Source of the DNA: Deefgea rivuli DSM 18356
GTDB taxonomy: Bacteria; Pseudomonadota; Gammaproteobacteria; Burkholderiales; Chitinibacteraceae
DNA length: 64,000 nucleotides
Direction of reading: 5' to 3'
Assembly (NCBI RefSeq): GCF_000620145.1
Contig: NZ_KK211081.1
Span: forward strand, 186,001 to 250,000
The notes beneath the pieces were generated by a model. It made no database searches, was not told where the DNA came from, and saw only the letters and a program-made list of their open reading frames with translations. The first letter of the stretch is position 1. Each line of letters starts with the position of its first letter. Of the stretch, positions 19,021 to 28,517 are shown in pieces. The position numbers and the translations under genes were made by a program.

Positions 19021-21615
19021 TCACATACCCACTAGATCAACAGTCTGCTCTGGCAAATACTGCGCGACTATGCTTTTCAGTTTGATTAAATCCAAAGGCT
19101 TGGCCAAAAAGCCATCCATGCCAGCAGCCAAGCATTCATTCTCACTGTGCTCAAACGCGTTCGCAGTCAGCGCAATAATCGGTAAAGCCCGTGTATGCTC
19201 TTGGCTACGCAAAATCCGCGTTGCGGCCAAACCATCCATTTGCGGCATTTGCCAATCCATCAGCACCAAATCAAAACGTTGCGCGTTGGCCGCCGCAATC
19301 GCCTCATGACCATTCGCAGTGAGCACTACTTCGCAGCCCAATTTGGCAAGAAAAGCCGATACCACGCGCTGATTAATCAGATTATCTTCGGCGACCAAAA
19401 CCTTGCCTGCGTAGCGTGTTCCCGCTTCTTGTTGCACAAATGCAGATCGCACTTCGGCGCAGCCCAATAGCTCAGCCAAAGTGTGCAGCAAAACCCGCTC
19501 GGCCAGTGCTACTTTACACACAAAGGTATGCTCTGAATCTAATTGCAGCTCGTCCGGCATTTGCCAGCCCAGCAATAAAATCGGAATACGGCTATCCTCC
19601 GCCTCGCTAGAGCATCGATCTTCGCAAATCAATGCATCGATACTGGCGCGATCTTCTGGCCATTCAGCCAATACGGTCACGCCAGCGGCAATCAAACACG
19701 GTAAGACCATTCTGGCCACCCCGTCGCTTTGCCCCAACCACAAAACTTTTTTGCCACTTAATCCATACAAGGGCAAAACGCGCGGTTTAGTAAAATGCTG
19801 ACGCGGTAAAGTCACAACAAATTTCGAGCCCTTCCCTAGCTCAGAGCGGACTTGGATATCGCCTTGCATCAATTCAAGCAAGGATTTGGAAATCGCCAAG
19901 CCAAGACCCGTACCGCTATAACGCCGCGTTGAGCCCGATTCAGCTTGGTAAAAGCGCTGGAATAATTGCGCCGAGCTGCCCTGATCAATCCCAATCCCGG
20001 TATCTTCGACTGAAATCCGAATCTGTTGGGCATCGCAAAGCGCAATCACCCGCACCCCGCCCACTTCGGTAAATTTAATCGCATTGGAAATTAAATTAAT
20101 CAGCACTTGCTTCAAACGCAGTGCATCTCCGATATACCAAGCGGGCAAGTCAGCAGCAATGTCCAAGACCAAATCTAAACGCGCTTCCACAGCACGCGAT
20201 GCCAATGCCGATGCGGCCTCTTCGATCACATGCGTTAATTCAAACGGCGCCTTCGTTAGCTCCAACTTACCCGCTTCAATTTTCGAAAAGTCGAGTAAAT
20301 CATTCACCAGCAGCACCAGCGAATCACCTGATTTACGTACGTTGCTGACGTATTCGCTTTGTTCAAGATTGAGCGGCGTATTGCCGAGCAATTGCACAAA
20401 CCCCAAAATACCATTCAATGGCGTACGGATTTCGTGGCTCATCGTCGCCAAAAAACTCGACTTGGCGTAGCTCGCAGCTTCAGCGGCATCGCGCGCAATC
20501 GACAGAGAATCGCTTTGCAATAAAAGTCTTTCATTCGCTTGGCGCAACTCTTCTTGCACTTGCTTAGCACGAATCAGCTGCGACACAATTGCGGCAAATA
20601 ACTTCATTACTTCGCGTTGATACGGCATTAAGCTGCGACGGTGCAAGAAATTATCCGCCGCCATCCAACCTAGCAAAGTGTTATCCGCGTACAGCGCGAC
20701 CAAAGAATTCCAACCGCGTCCGACGACGACTTTATTGTAATAAATCGCGGCGTCTTCTTTGACCATCACCTCGCCGGGCTTGGCCAGCGCATCGCGAAAA
20801 ATCTGATGCGGTGGCGTGACAGTGCGGTACCACGATTCATTGGTTAAATCGCCGTTATTGTCGGTACCGTAAGTACCGCACATTTCATTGCTGCTTAAAT
20901 CGGCAGTAAATAAACCCATCCGATCAATGCCTAAATCAGTAATCGCGGCCTGTACCGCATCGTGATACAGCGCATCTAAAGAAGTCGTCTGGGTTAAGCG
21001 CAGCGTGACTTGATGTAATTTTTGTAGCAGCTCGCGGTATTCTTCAGCGCGTTGCAGGCTTTGCTGCAAACGCCGCGTCATTTCATCGCGCTCTAAATCA
21101 TGCCCATACAATAAAGCCGCAATCCGCTCTTGCAGCATGCCGGCTAGGGCTTCGCACTCAATCCGAAATGAAGCCGTATCGAGATACGCTTGTAAGCGCG
21201 CCACATCGCTTAGCTCCACATACAGCAAAGCTTGCGTACAGTCCTGATCGAGCAAGGGCAGAATTAATCGAAATAGAGGGACGACCTCTTCATCAGGTAC
21301 GTCCCAGATTTCTTGCATTTGATAGCTAACTGGCCGCACTGAAACCGCAGGTTCGCGCATTTGCCAAGCCAGCTCTTCCACTGGCACGCCAAAGAAACCC
21401 GAGGGATGCTGCGCTTCAGCAAATGCCAGTGCGCGTTGTCCAACCACGGCTTCGGCATAAATCGCCACCGATGCCGCACTCTCGCTAGGCAGCACCAAAT
21501 AGGCACGTTTTGCGCCCAGCGCATCGCGTACCGCAGCCACCAATGTCGCGGCAAATTCATCCCAAGTATCGGCCTCAAGCAAGGCGGGTAAACACAATAC
21601 GGACTCTAATTGCAT
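19021..21615 (-). CDS. Cytoplasmic GAF-domain hybrid sensor histidine kinase
   Basis: 864-residue hybrid kinase with no membrane segment. The N-terminal 170 residues look like a diverged GAF-type sensor, a coiled coil follows at about 175-205, and a second GAF-like domain covers 205-350. The HisKA box SHEIRTPLNG has its phospho-acceptor at His394. The ATPase motifs are NAIKF (near 511), DTGIGID (near 538) and GTGLGL (near 568). Residues 620-715 form a receiver-like region that lacks the acceptor Asp (LLLGWQMP where LLLDxxMP is expected). A complete receiver covers 737-855 with Asp787 in LMDWQMP. There is no output protein beside it, so the target is elsewhere. It is divergent from rlmD. Confidence 0.92.
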   Translation of the reverse strand: MQLESVLCLPALLEADTWDEFAATLVAAVRDALGAKRAYLVLPSESAASVAIYAEAVVGQRALAFAEAQHPSGFFGVPVEELAWQMREPAVSVRPVSYQMQEIWDVPDEEVVPLFRLILPLLDQDCTQALLYVELSDVARLQAYLDTASFRIECEALAGMLQERIAALLYGHDLERDEMTRRLQQSLQRAEEYRELLQKLHQVTLRLTQTTSLDALYHDAVQAAITDLGIDRMGLFTADLSSNEMCGTYGTDNNGDLTNESWYRTVTPPHQIFRDALAKPGEVMVKEDAAIYYNKVVVGRGWNSLVALYADNTLLGWMAADNFLHRRSLMPYQREVMKLFAAIVSQLIRAKQVQEELRQANERLLLQSDSLSIARDAAEAASYAKSSFLATMSHEIRTPLNGILGFVQLLGNTPLNLEQSEYVSNVRKSGDSLVLLVNDLLDFSKIEAGKLELTKAPFELTHVIEEAASALASRAVEARLDLVLDIAADLPAWYIGDALRLKQVLINLISNAIKFTEVGGVRVIALCDAQQIRISVEDTGIGIDQGSSAQLFQRFYQAESGSTRRYSGTGLGLAISKSLLELMQGDIQVRSELGKGSKFVVTLPRQHFTKPRVLPLYGLSGKKVLWLGQSDGVARMVLPCLIAAGVTVLAEWPEDRASIDALICEDRCSSEAEDSRIPILLLGWQMPDELQLDSEHTFVCKVALAERVLLHTLAELLGCAEVRSAFVQQEAGTRYAGKVLVAEDNLINQRVVSAFLAKLGCEVVLTANGHEAIAAANAQRFDLVLMDWQMPQMDGLAATRILRSQEHTRALPIIALTANAFEHSENECLAAGMDGFLAKPLDLIKLKSIVAQYLPEQTVDLVGM

Positions 21616-21672
21616 AGCAAACCTTTTTCATCATCACGCGGAGTATTCACTCAGCCATAAACACAAGCATCG

Positions 21673-21690
21673 GCTGCGTTATAATGCAGC
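21673..21690 (+). promoter_or_regulatory. Candidate -10 element inside an inverted repeat before rlmD
   Basis: TATAAT at 21680-21685 lies between GCTGC (21673-21677) and GCAGC (21686-21690), 30 bases before the rlmD start. No good -35 is visible at the usual distance. Confidence 0.4.
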
Positions 21691-21715
21691 ACTATTTTTC
21701 TGACGTAAGTGCGCC

Positions 21716-23041
21716 ATGACTCTACCTGCACCCCGAAGCAATCCGATTGCCACCGTTGAATCACTTGACCACGAAGGTCACGGCGTAGCGCGCCATGAAG
21801 GCAAAACCATTTTTATCGACGGTGCTTTGCCTTATGAAACGATTTCATTTAGCAGCTACCGCAAAAAGCCGACCTTTGAAAACGCGCAAGCTATCATAAT
21901 CCATAATGAAAGCTTTATGCGGGTTAAACCTAAATGTCCGCACTTTGGCGTCTGTGGTGGGTGCTCGATGCAACACATGGAATTTGGTGCTCAGGTCGCG
22001 TCTAAACAACGCATTTTAGAAGACAATCTCAAGCGTATCGGCAAGGTTACGCCCGACACGATGATGCCAGCGATTTATGGCCAAGCCTGGGGCTATCGCT
22101 CACGCGGTCGTTTGTCAGCGCGCTATGTCGCTAAAAAAGAGCAAGTATTAGTCGGCTTTCACGAACGCCGCTCTGGCTTTATTGCCGATATGAGCGAATG
22201 CCATGTACTACCCAAATCAATGTCGGATCAATTGCTGCCGCTGCGTGAGCTGATTAGCGCGCTGTCGATTGTGAATGACATGCCACAAATCGAATTGGCT
22301 GTCGGCGAGAATGTCACCGTACTGGTGTTCCGCATTATGGTGGCAATTAACGACGCCGATTTCGCACTATTTAAAGCCTATGCCGACCAGTGGAAAGTAC
22401 AAATTTGGCTACAACCGCAAGGCCCCGATAGCGCCTATCCGCTCTACCCGCTGGATGCACCTGCACTCACGTATTCAATGCCTGAATTCGGCATTGAAAT
22501 GCCATTCAAACCGACCGAATTCACCCAGGTCAATTACGCCATTAATCGCGTGATGGTAGAGCGGGCGATGAAATTGCTTGATCCACAAGAAGGTGAACTC
22601 ATCGCCGATATGTTCTGTGGTCTGGGTAATTTCACGCTGCCGATTGCGCGCAGCGGCGCGAAGGTGCTGGGTATGGAAGGCAGCCAACAACTGGTTGAGC
22701 GCGCGCTCGAAGGTGCAAAGCACAATCATCTGGACCATCTCACCAGCTATGAAATCGCTAATCTATTTGAAATGACCGAAGCATGGCTGGATAAACTCGG
22801 GCGATTCGACAAAATGCTGATCGATCCACCCCGCGATGGCGCGATGGCGCTGTGCAATTCAATCAGTATTGAACACGGCCCAAAACGCATCGTTTACGTG
22901 TCCTGTAGCCCCGCCACCTTGGCACGCGATGCGGACATCTTAGTTAATACCAAGGGGTATACGCTCAAAAGTGCCGGCGTGATTAATATGTTTCCACATA
23001 CCGCCCATGTGGAAAGTATTGCGTGGTTTGAGAAGGCTTAA
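21716..23041 (+). CDS. rlmD: 23S rRNA (uracil-1939-C5)-methyltransferase RlmD
   Basis: 441-residue SAM-dependent RNA methyltransferase. An N-terminal TRAM domain covers about residues 8-65. Four cysteines of the iron-sulfur cluster are visible: Cys74, Cys80, Cys83 ([10 protein letters not shown]) and Cys162 (SECH). The catalytic domain has [15 protein letters not shown], the substrate motif DPPRDGA and the catalytic YVSCSP. This combination separates RlmD from RlmC and TrmA. It stands alone, head to head with the GAF kinase. Confidence 0.95.
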   Translation: MTLPAPRSNPIATVESLDHEGHGVARHEGKTIFIDGALPYETISFSSYRKKPTFENAQAIIIHNESFMRVKPKCPHFGVCGGCSMQHMEFGAQVASKQRILEDNLKRIGKVTPDTMMPAIYGQAWGYRSRGRLSARYVAKKEQVLVGFHERRSGFIADMSECHVLPKSMSDQLLPLRELISALSIVNDMPQIELAVGENVTVLVFRIMVAINDADFALFKAYADQWKVQIWLQPQGPDSAYPLYPLDAPALTYSMPEFGIEMPFKPTEFTQVNYAINRVMVERAMKLLDPQEGELIADMFCGLGNFTLPIARSGAKVLGMEGSQQLVERALEGAKHNHLDHLTSYEIANLFEMTEAWLDKLGRFDKMLIDPPRDGAMALCNSISIEHGPKRIVYVSCSPATLARDADILVNTKGYTLKSAGVINMFPHTAHVESIAWFEKA

Positions 23042-23122
23042 GTAATCTAATCGAAAGCAAAGACAAGTTAAGTTGAACTGTATTATGATGTGCGCCTATC
23101 TTATTTCTGGCTTAAATCTATC

Positions 23123-24964
23123 ATGCATGCAGCACGCCCTCTACTTGTTCTTGCTACTTCGATTGTATTAAGTGCCTGCGGAGGGGGTGGCGGAGGCGGT
23201 GGAGATTCCGCACCAACAGGTACGGGTACCACAGCAGCAGCTACACCTACGCCAGCCCCGTATATTCCACCAGCGGCAGATGCCGTTTCTGCCGATGCGC
23301 CACTCTTAACTGCCGTCGCCATCCCGATGGTCGCTGGCTCCCTCATCATTAGCGAAATCTCAAGTGGCACCTATGCGGGTGACCACTGGATAGAAATCTA
23401 TAATCCAAACTCCGTTGCAGTAGATATAAGTGGCGTTAAATTGCGCTCATCTAGCAATTCTGGCACAAGCGAATTCACCCTACCCAGTACCGTCATCGCC
23501 GCCAATGGCTATGTCGTAGTTGCCGCCAAATCAGCGACTAACTTAATTTCTACCCAACAAATCGCCTTTGTGGAAAATGGCACTCAACTACCTTACTGGG
23601 GCACCAGTGGTTTTGTTGAGCTATTTAACCCAGTCGGCAATGTCACCGTCGACTTCGTACGTTTTGGTAGTGATAGCACCCAACCCAAAACCCTAGCCGC
23701 ATGGTCAGGCAGCAACGCTCCTGCACTACCAGCGACTTATGGCAGCAGCTTGGTCCGCCCTGTAGCCAACATCAGCAATGACAGCAACTCGGCGATTGAT
23801 TTTCAAGTGGTCAGCTTTATCACGCCCGCAGGCCCTAACGACATCGCCGCAAACGCAGTTGATGCAGACAATGATGGCATTCCAGACTCTGCAGAAGTTC
23901 TCGGCGGCCGATTTGCTGGGCTGGATTTATACGCGATGGGTGCTAGAGCAGGGATAAAAGATATTTTTATCGAGCTTGATTACATGAGTAGCGTCGATGA
24001 AGGGGTTAAACCCCGCCCCGAGGCATTGAAAAAAGTGGTGGATGCATTTGCCCGCAAAAACATTGCCGTCCATTTTGACACTGGTAGCAATATCGCTGGT
24101 TACAATCTAGGCAATACCCAATCCGTTCTACCTTTCAATGCTTGCCTTGATTTAGGGACTCCTAAGGCCGGTTGTGCTGACGTTTATGTGCTCAAAGCGA
24201 AATACTTTGATCTACGCCGTCAGCCTATTTTTCATTATGCTGTTGCCGGTTATGAAGCAGGTTCGGGCGGTGCAGGGATTGCAGGGCGTGGTGAAATTGC
24301 CGGTAATGACTTTAATATCACCTTAGGTAATTCGAAACTCACTGCGGCCAACACAGCCGACAAAAATTTCCTAATTAACCAGCAAGCCTCCACTCTCATG
24401 CATGAGCTAGGCCACAACCTTGGTCTGCACCATGGCGGATTTGAAGCGAATAACTACAAACCAAATTACATTAGCATTATGAATTATCTCTATAACACGG
24501 GAATTCCACCGAATGTGACTGGGATGAATGCCGGACAGCGCTGGTATATAAACAATGGAATGAAAAATTTATACACCTGCTCAGCGGCCGTAGAAGCCAA
24601 TATGTGTAGCGATAGCTTCATCATTGATTTCTCTGATGGCAGCTCGAGTGACTTGGATGAAACGAGCCTATTAGAAAGCAACTTGCTCGGCCGAGGCAGT
24701 AGTACGGGCGCATATATCGACTGGAATGGCGATAGGCTTTTAACTGGCATGTCAGTTTCAGTCAATATTGATGCACCGGATAATTTTAGCAAAACCGTGC
24801 TCAAAGATTACAATGACTGGCAAAATATAAACTTGGCCTTCTCACGCCAAGTCAACGGTGCACGTAGTCTGCGCGTTAATCACAGCACAGTGCAGTCGGA
24901 TATTCATTTGCTCAATGATCGCCAAACTGTAGCTCAAGAATTCCCAACCAGGAAAACACAATGA
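23123..24964 (+). CDS. Lipoprotein zinc metalloprotease with lamin-tail-like domain
   Basis: Predicted exported lipoprotein of about 613 residues. The signal peptide ends in SIVLSAC followed by an eight-glycine tether. Residues about 65-190 resemble a lamin-tail (LTD) domain (LIISEISSGT...WIEIYNPN...FVELFNP). The protease part carries the extended zinc motif HELGHNLGLHHGG near residue 437 and a downstream Met-turn-like ISIMNYLYN. An Asp-rich DADNDGIPDSAE motif near 250 is a calcium-binding thrombospondin type-3-like repeat. The family lies within the metzincin-like proteases. An in-frame GTG at 23090 is an alternative start. It overlaps the next gene by four bases. The substrate is unknown. 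Confidence 0.8.
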   Translation: MHAARPLLVLATSIVLSACGGGGGGGGDSAPTGTGTTAAATPTPAPYIPPAADAVSADAPLLTAVAIPMVAGSLIISEISSGTYAGDHWIEIYNPNSVAVDISGVKLRSSSNSGTSEFTLPSTVIAANGYVVVAAKSATNLISTQQIAFVENGTQLPYWGTSGFVELFNPVGNVTVDFVRFGSDSTQPKTLAAWSGSNAPALPATYGSSLVRPVANISNDSNSAIDFQVVSFITPAGPNDIAANAVDADNDGIPDSAEVLGGRFAGLDLYAMGARAGIKDIFIELDYMSSVDEGVKPRPEALKKVVDAFARKNIAVHFDTGSNIAGYNLGNTQSVLPFNACLDLGTPKAGCADVYVLKAKYFDLRRQPIFHYAVAGYEAGSGGAGIAGRGEIAGNDFNITLGNSKLTAANTADKNFLINQQASTLMHELGHNLGLHHGGFEANNYKPNYISIMNYLYNTGIPPNVTGMNAGQRWYINNGMKNLYTCSAAVEANMCSDSFIIDFSDGSSSDLDETSLLESNLLGRGSSTGAYIDWNGDRLLTGMSVSVNIDAPDNFSKTVLKDYNDWQNINLAFSRQVNGARSLRVNHSTVQSDIHLLNDRQTVAQEFPTRKTQ

Positions 24965-25503
24965 AATACACATTGATCGCCGCAATCGGCCTCTCTATCG
25001 GCAGCGCATTTGCTGCAACGCCAGTAAAAATCAGTGGTACATGGCAACAGCAGCAAGTGATTGAGGCGATCAATACCGACGTTTCCGGCGACTGGAGCAT
25101 CCGTCATGGCGAAGAAATACTCAGCGTGACGGCTGCACCAGCACCGTTTCGTACCGTTAAAACAGGGGATTGGCTTAATCTGGAAATACGCCATCATCCT
25201 GCTGGGATGATGCGTAAATTAACTTGGTCTACCGGTGCAGAAAGTACCCCGTATTTAATACTGGGGCAGAATATGGCGATAGTGGGCGAAGTGATTCCCG
25301 GCTGGCGCTGGGATCAAGATTTGTCTTTAGTCCATCAGCAAAAACGGATCAAACTCAAACCAGGTCAAGCTCGTACGATTCAAGGCTGGTGTGTTTTAGT
25401 TCGTGATCTGCGCCCCGCGCAAGCCGATCAGGAAGGCATCGCCAATGAAAGCGAAACCCGCGCCGATTGGTGGGCACAGCCCAAACCGTGCACAAAAAAA
25501 TAA
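24961..25503 (+). CDS. Exported protein of unknown function coupled to the protease
   Basis: 180-residue protein with a clear signal peptide (YTLIAAIGLSIGSAFA). I do not recognise the family. The mature part is rich in beta-forming segments with conserved-looking Trp residues (SGTWQQQQV, GDWSIRHG, VIPGWRWDQDL) and one pair of Cys near the C-terminus (GWCVLVRDL, PKPC) that could form a disulfide. Its ATG overlaps the stop of the protease gene in ATGA, so translation is coupled and a shared role is likely: an inhibitor, chaperone or partner of the protease would all fit, but none is shown. An intrinsic terminator follows. Confidence 0.7.
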   Translation: MKYTLIAAIGLSIGSAFAATPVKISGTWQQQQVIEAINTDVSGDWSIRHGEEILSVTAAPAPFRTVKTGDWLNLEIRHHPAGMMRKLTWSTGAESTPYLILGQNMAIVGEVIPGWRWDQDLSLVHQQKRIKLKPGQARTIQGWCVLVRDLRPAQADQEGIANESETRADWWAQPKPCTKK

Positions 25504-25510
25504 GCCCAAT

Positions 25511-25543
25511 AAAAAAGGACGGATTTTAATCCGTCCTTTTTTT
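25511..25543. terminator. Bidirectional terminator after the protease pair
   Basis: A nine-base perfect stem GGACGGATT/AATCCGTCC (25517-25525 with 25528-25536) is flanked by As on the left and seven Ts on the right. It serves the protease pair and probably rnk on the other strand. Confidence 0.88.
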
Positions 25544-25575
25544 AAATCTGAATCCCCACCTGAACCCATTCAAGC

Positions 25576-25986
25576 CTAGCGATGGTATTTACCCATTGCT
25601 TCAGGCTGCTTGAGCACATCCAGAATCCGTAGCGAAATCTCACGCCCGCCTGGCACTTGCCAGTCTATCGTCTGGCCTACCGATAGGCCCAGCAAAGCAC
25701 TGCCAACCGGCACCAAAATTGAAATCGCACCCGCAGCACCGCCATCTTCTGGATACACCAGAGTCAGCTCATATTCACTTAGCGTGGAGTCCTCCACAAA
25801 GCGCACTGTCGAATTCATCGTCACCAAACCCGGTGGAATTTGCGTTGGCTCCAGCACGGTGGCACGATCCAGTTCACGTTTCAAATCAGCCAAGCCGGGT
25901 AATTTCTGATGTTTTGGTTCGGCGATCATTTGCTCTAATCGTACTAAATCCAGACTAGATACAGTAATAGACGGTAAATGTGCCAC
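25576..25986 (-). CDS. rnk: Nucleoside diphosphate kinase regulator Rnk
   Basis: 136-residue protein of the GreA/GreB-fold Rnk family, which binds RNA polymerase and was named for its effect on nucleoside diphosphate kinase. A short N-terminal helical region (LDLVRLEQMI...LKRELDRATVL) replaces the long coiled coil of GreA. The C-terminal FKBP-like domain has the family run SEYELTLVYPEDG and ISILVPVGSALLGL. It stands alone with the shared terminator downstream. Confidence 0.88.
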   Translation of the reverse strand: MAHLPSITVSSLDLVRLEQMIAEPKHQKLPGLADLKRELDRATVLEPTQIPPGLVTMNSTVRFVEDSTLSEYELTLVYPEDGGAAGAISILVPVGSALLGLSVGQTIDWQVPGGREISLRILDVLKQPEAMGKYHR

Positions 25987-26283
25987 GGCTGACCTCCCTT
26001 ATTAAGTAAATGACAAAAACTCGGCACATCGTACCCAGTTCACTGATTCTCGCAAATCCAGCAGTGAATTCCTCGTAACTAATTCACTTGCCAAATGCAT
26101 GAATGTGAGCAAGCCAATATTTACATCCAATCTCGCAATCGTATTTGCCAAGCCAAAGATTGATCGACTACCCTTTGTATAAAGGTACAAAAATAACAAG
26201 CAGTACAACCCACAAAACATCAAAATTAAGCACTAGGTATATCAGCCTAGAAACCGACAAACAAAGCATAGAGAGATATACCC

Positions 26284-26535
26284 ATGAAAATCGCGCTTAC
26301 CCTTCTCTGCGGCCTAACGCTATTCGCTCAGATTGCCAACGCCAGCGTGGCCGACCCCCATGATGCCACGACCGTATCGGCTAAAGATGCTTACGGCTGC
26401 GTGGGCGAGCAGGGCTATTCTTGGTGCGTTAAACTCAAACAATGTGTGCGACCAAGCAAAATCTTAATTGAAAATAATTTAGAGTTAACAGCTGAAAATT
26501 TTCACGAATTTTGTCAAACTCAACACAAAGAATAA
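26284..26535 (+). CDS. Small exported cysteine-rich protein, unknown function
   Basis: 83 residues with a signal peptide ending near ANA (residue 20). The mature peptide holds four Cys in GCVGEQGYSWCVKLKQCVRP and FCQTQ, enough for two disulfides. The pattern GCxxxxGYxWC...CxRP occurs in small periplasmic proteins of unclear role; I cannot name a function. It is followed 40 bases later by another small exported protein gene on the same strand. Confidence 0.65.
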   Translation: MKIALTLLCGLTLFAQIANASVADPHDATTVSAKDAYGCVGEQGYSWCVKLKQCVRPSKILIENNLELTAENFHEFCQTQHKE

Positions 26536-26572
26536 TTAGCATCACTTAACCCCTCACTTTGAGTTTTTGCAT

Positions 26573-26965
26573 ATGAAAAAAATCATCGGCATCGCCGCGC
26601 TCCTGCTGTCTTCTCTATGGCTCACTTCGCTCGCTCACGCGCACAGTGATGTACCGCTCAAAGCTGAATACGGCGGCACGATCAAAGAAGCTGCCGCTGG
26701 CCATCAGCTTGAAGTCACTTACAGCGCCACGGCGTTATCGCTATATATCAAAGATCACGACGGCAAAAAACTTAGTAGTGAAGGCGCCAGCGCCGAAATC
26801 ATCGTACAGCAAAATAATACCAACACACCCGTCCAACTCAAGCCGAGCAAAGGCAATGCGCTGACTGCCAAGGGCGATTTTTCGCAACTCTCTGGCGCGA
26901 TCGTGATTGTGAAATACACGATGAAAGGCGAAAAACTTGAACAAGCGCGCCTCACGCTGAAATAA
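26573..26965 (+). CDS. Small periplasmic protein, unknown function
   Basis: 130-residue protein from the ATG at 26573 (the frame opens two codons earlier with TTG). A signal peptide covers about residues 1-23 (ALLLSSLWLTSLAHA). The mature N-terminus begins with His residues (HAHSDVPLKAEYGG), and the rest is beta-rich, like small one-domain periplasmic proteins. I do not recognise it firmly. The His-rich start and the neighbouring Cys-rich gene could hint at metal handling, but this is only a guess. Confidence 0.65.
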   Translation: MKKIIGIAALLLSSLWLTSLAHAHSDVPLKAEYGGTIKEAAAGHQLEVTYSATALSLYIKDHDGKKLSSEGASAEIIVQQNNTNTPVQLKPSKGNALTAKGDFSQLSGAIVIVKYTMKGEKLEQARLTLK

Positions 26966-27127
26966 ACGCGTCATCTGCTCCGCCACCTGAACGCAGCGCC
27001 GCCTGCCCCTGCATGGATGACTGTCGTTGCCGTGTGCAAACACTGCACGCGGCAGCGCTGAAAGTGCACGTTTTCGGTTACAATCACCGTCTTTATTGAA
27101 CCCCAGAATTCAGGCAGGAGAACATCG

Positions 27128-28048
27128 ATGTCAATGGCAGATCGCGACGGCGTTATTTGGTATGACGGCAAAATGGTACCTTGGCGCGAAGCCACGACCC
27201 ACGTGCTCACCCACACCTTGCATTACGGTATGGGCGTTTTTGAAGGCGTTCGCGCTTATGAAACCAGCACCGGTCCAGCTATTTTCCGCCTGCAAGACCA
27301 CACCAACCGCCTGTTTAATTCAGCGAAAATTCTGAATATGACGCTGCCGTTTACGCGCGAAGAAATTAACGCTGCGCACATCGCAGTGATCAAAGAAAAC
27401 GGTCTTAAATCAGGTTATATGCGCCCAATGGCGTTTTACGGCTCAGAAAAACTCGGCATCGCGCCACCGAAAAAAGACGTGCACATCATCGTCGCAGCTT
27501 GGCCTTGGGGCGCGTACTTGGGTGAAGACGGTTTGGCCAAAGGCATTCGCGTTAAAACTTCGAGCTTCTCGCGTCATCACGTCAATGTGACGATGTGCAA
27601 AGCCAAAGCCAACGGCAATTACATGAATTCGATCATGGCGCACGACGAAGCGGCGGCCGATGGTTACGACGAAGCGCTGCTCTTGGATGTGGATGGTTTT
27701 GTCGCTGAAGGTTCGGGCGAAAACATTTTCGTCATTCGCGCTGGCAAACTCTACACACCGGATTTGACGTCGTGCTTGGACGGGATTACCCGCAACACGA
27801 TTTTCCAAATCGCCACTGAAATGGGCATCCAAGTCATCGAAAAACGCATCACGCGCGACGAAGTGTATATCTGTGATGAAGCCTTCTTTACCGGCACCGC
27901 CGCTGAAGTGACACCGATCCGCGAACTCGACAACCGCACCATCGGTTGCGGTAGCCGTGGCCCGATTACCACTGAAATCCAAAAACGTTATTTCGATATC
28001 GTTCAAGGCCGCGACGCTAACCACGCAGCTTGGTTAACCGCCTGCTAA
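27128..28048 (+). CDS. ilvE: Branched-chain amino-acid aminotransferase IlvE
   Basis: 306-residue PLP enzyme of fold type IV that transfers the amino group in the last step of valine, leucine and isoleucine synthesis. It has THTLHYGMGVFEGVRAY, YMRPMAFYG, the lysine region CKAKANGNYMNS (PLP Lys near residue 157-159), EALLLDVDGFVAEGSGENIF and FFTGTAAEVTPI. The ATG follows a good GCAGGAG site. It is the first gene of an ilvE - zinc finger - waaF - aroA string on the plus strand in which each junction carries a family 1 palindrome. Confidence 0.95.
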   Translation: MSMADRDGVIWYDGKMVPWREATTHVLTHTLHYGMGVFEGVRAYETSTGPAIFRLQDHTNRLFNSAKILNMTLPFTREEINAAHIAVIKENGLKSGYMRPMAFYGSEKLGIAPPKKDVHIIVAAWPWGAYLGEDGLAKGIRVKTSSFSRHHVNVTMCKAKANGNYMNSIMAHDEAAADGYDEALLLDVDGFVAEGSGENIFVIRAGKLYTPDLTSCLDGITRNTIFQIATEMGIQVIEKRITRDEVYICDEAFFTGTAAEVTPIRELDNRTIGCGSRGPITTEIQKRYFDIVQGRDANHAAWLTAC

Positions 28049-28086
28049 GTCACGGCTGCTGCGCAATTATTTAAAAGTCAAAAACG

Positions 28087-28197
28087 GAGTCCACGAAAGA
28101 CACGAAAAAACACGAACAAGCTTGTTTATCGTTAACTCGATGCGAAATAAGTTGAAGTGTTAGTATTTTTCGTGGCTTTCGTGTGTTTCGTGGACTC
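28087..28197. repeat. Family 1 palindromic repeat, copy B
   Basis: The left arm starts GAGTCCACGAAAGACACGAA and the right arm ends CGTGTTTCGTGGACTC in the same unit style, giving arms of about 30 bases around a loop of about 50. It lies between ilvE and the zinc-finger gene. Confidence 0.85.
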
Positions 28198-28252
28198 AAA
28201 TTCGAACTTTCTGCGTAGCATCAGCGCCAACATCATTATTCGGAGTTGAATC

Positions 28253-28450
28253 ATGAGCACCAAAGAAGCACAAAAAGCCATTGAAGTAGTCGCTAAAGAC
28301 CTACCACTGCACTGTCCAATGCCAGATATGACAAGCTGGAATTCACATCCGCGCGTTTTCTTGGATGTGGCAAAAACCGGTTCAGTGCTCTGTCCATACT
28401 GTGGTACGACGTATACGCTCAAAGCCGGCGAAGTCGTTAAGGGTCATTGA
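28253..28450 (+). CDS. CHCC zinc-finger protein
   Basis: 65-residue protein of the zf-CHCC type, related to the zinc-binding NDUFS6 subunit of complex I. Ligands are visible as Cys21, His32, Cys47 and Cys50 (LPLHCPMPD, SHPRVFLD, CPYCG). Proteobacterial versions are often found next to waaF, as here. Their role is not settled. Confidence 0.85.
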   Translation: MSTKEAQKAIEVVAKDLPLHCPMPDMTSWNSHPRVFLDVAKTGSVLCPYCGTTYTLKAGEVVKGH

Positions 28451-28465
28451 TATATACCCCTGTAG

Positions 28466-28493
28466 TATAAAGCGGCACTGAGTGCCGCTTTTG
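28466..28493 (+). terminator. Hairpin terminator after the zinc-finger gene
   Basis: AAGCGGCAC/GTGCCGCTT (28470-28478 with 28482-28490) with a three-base loop is followed by a short T-run. The T-run is only four bases, so read-through into waaF is possible. Confidence 0.7.
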
Positions 28494-28517
28494 TCGTTTA
28501 AAGCGAAAGACGATTTA

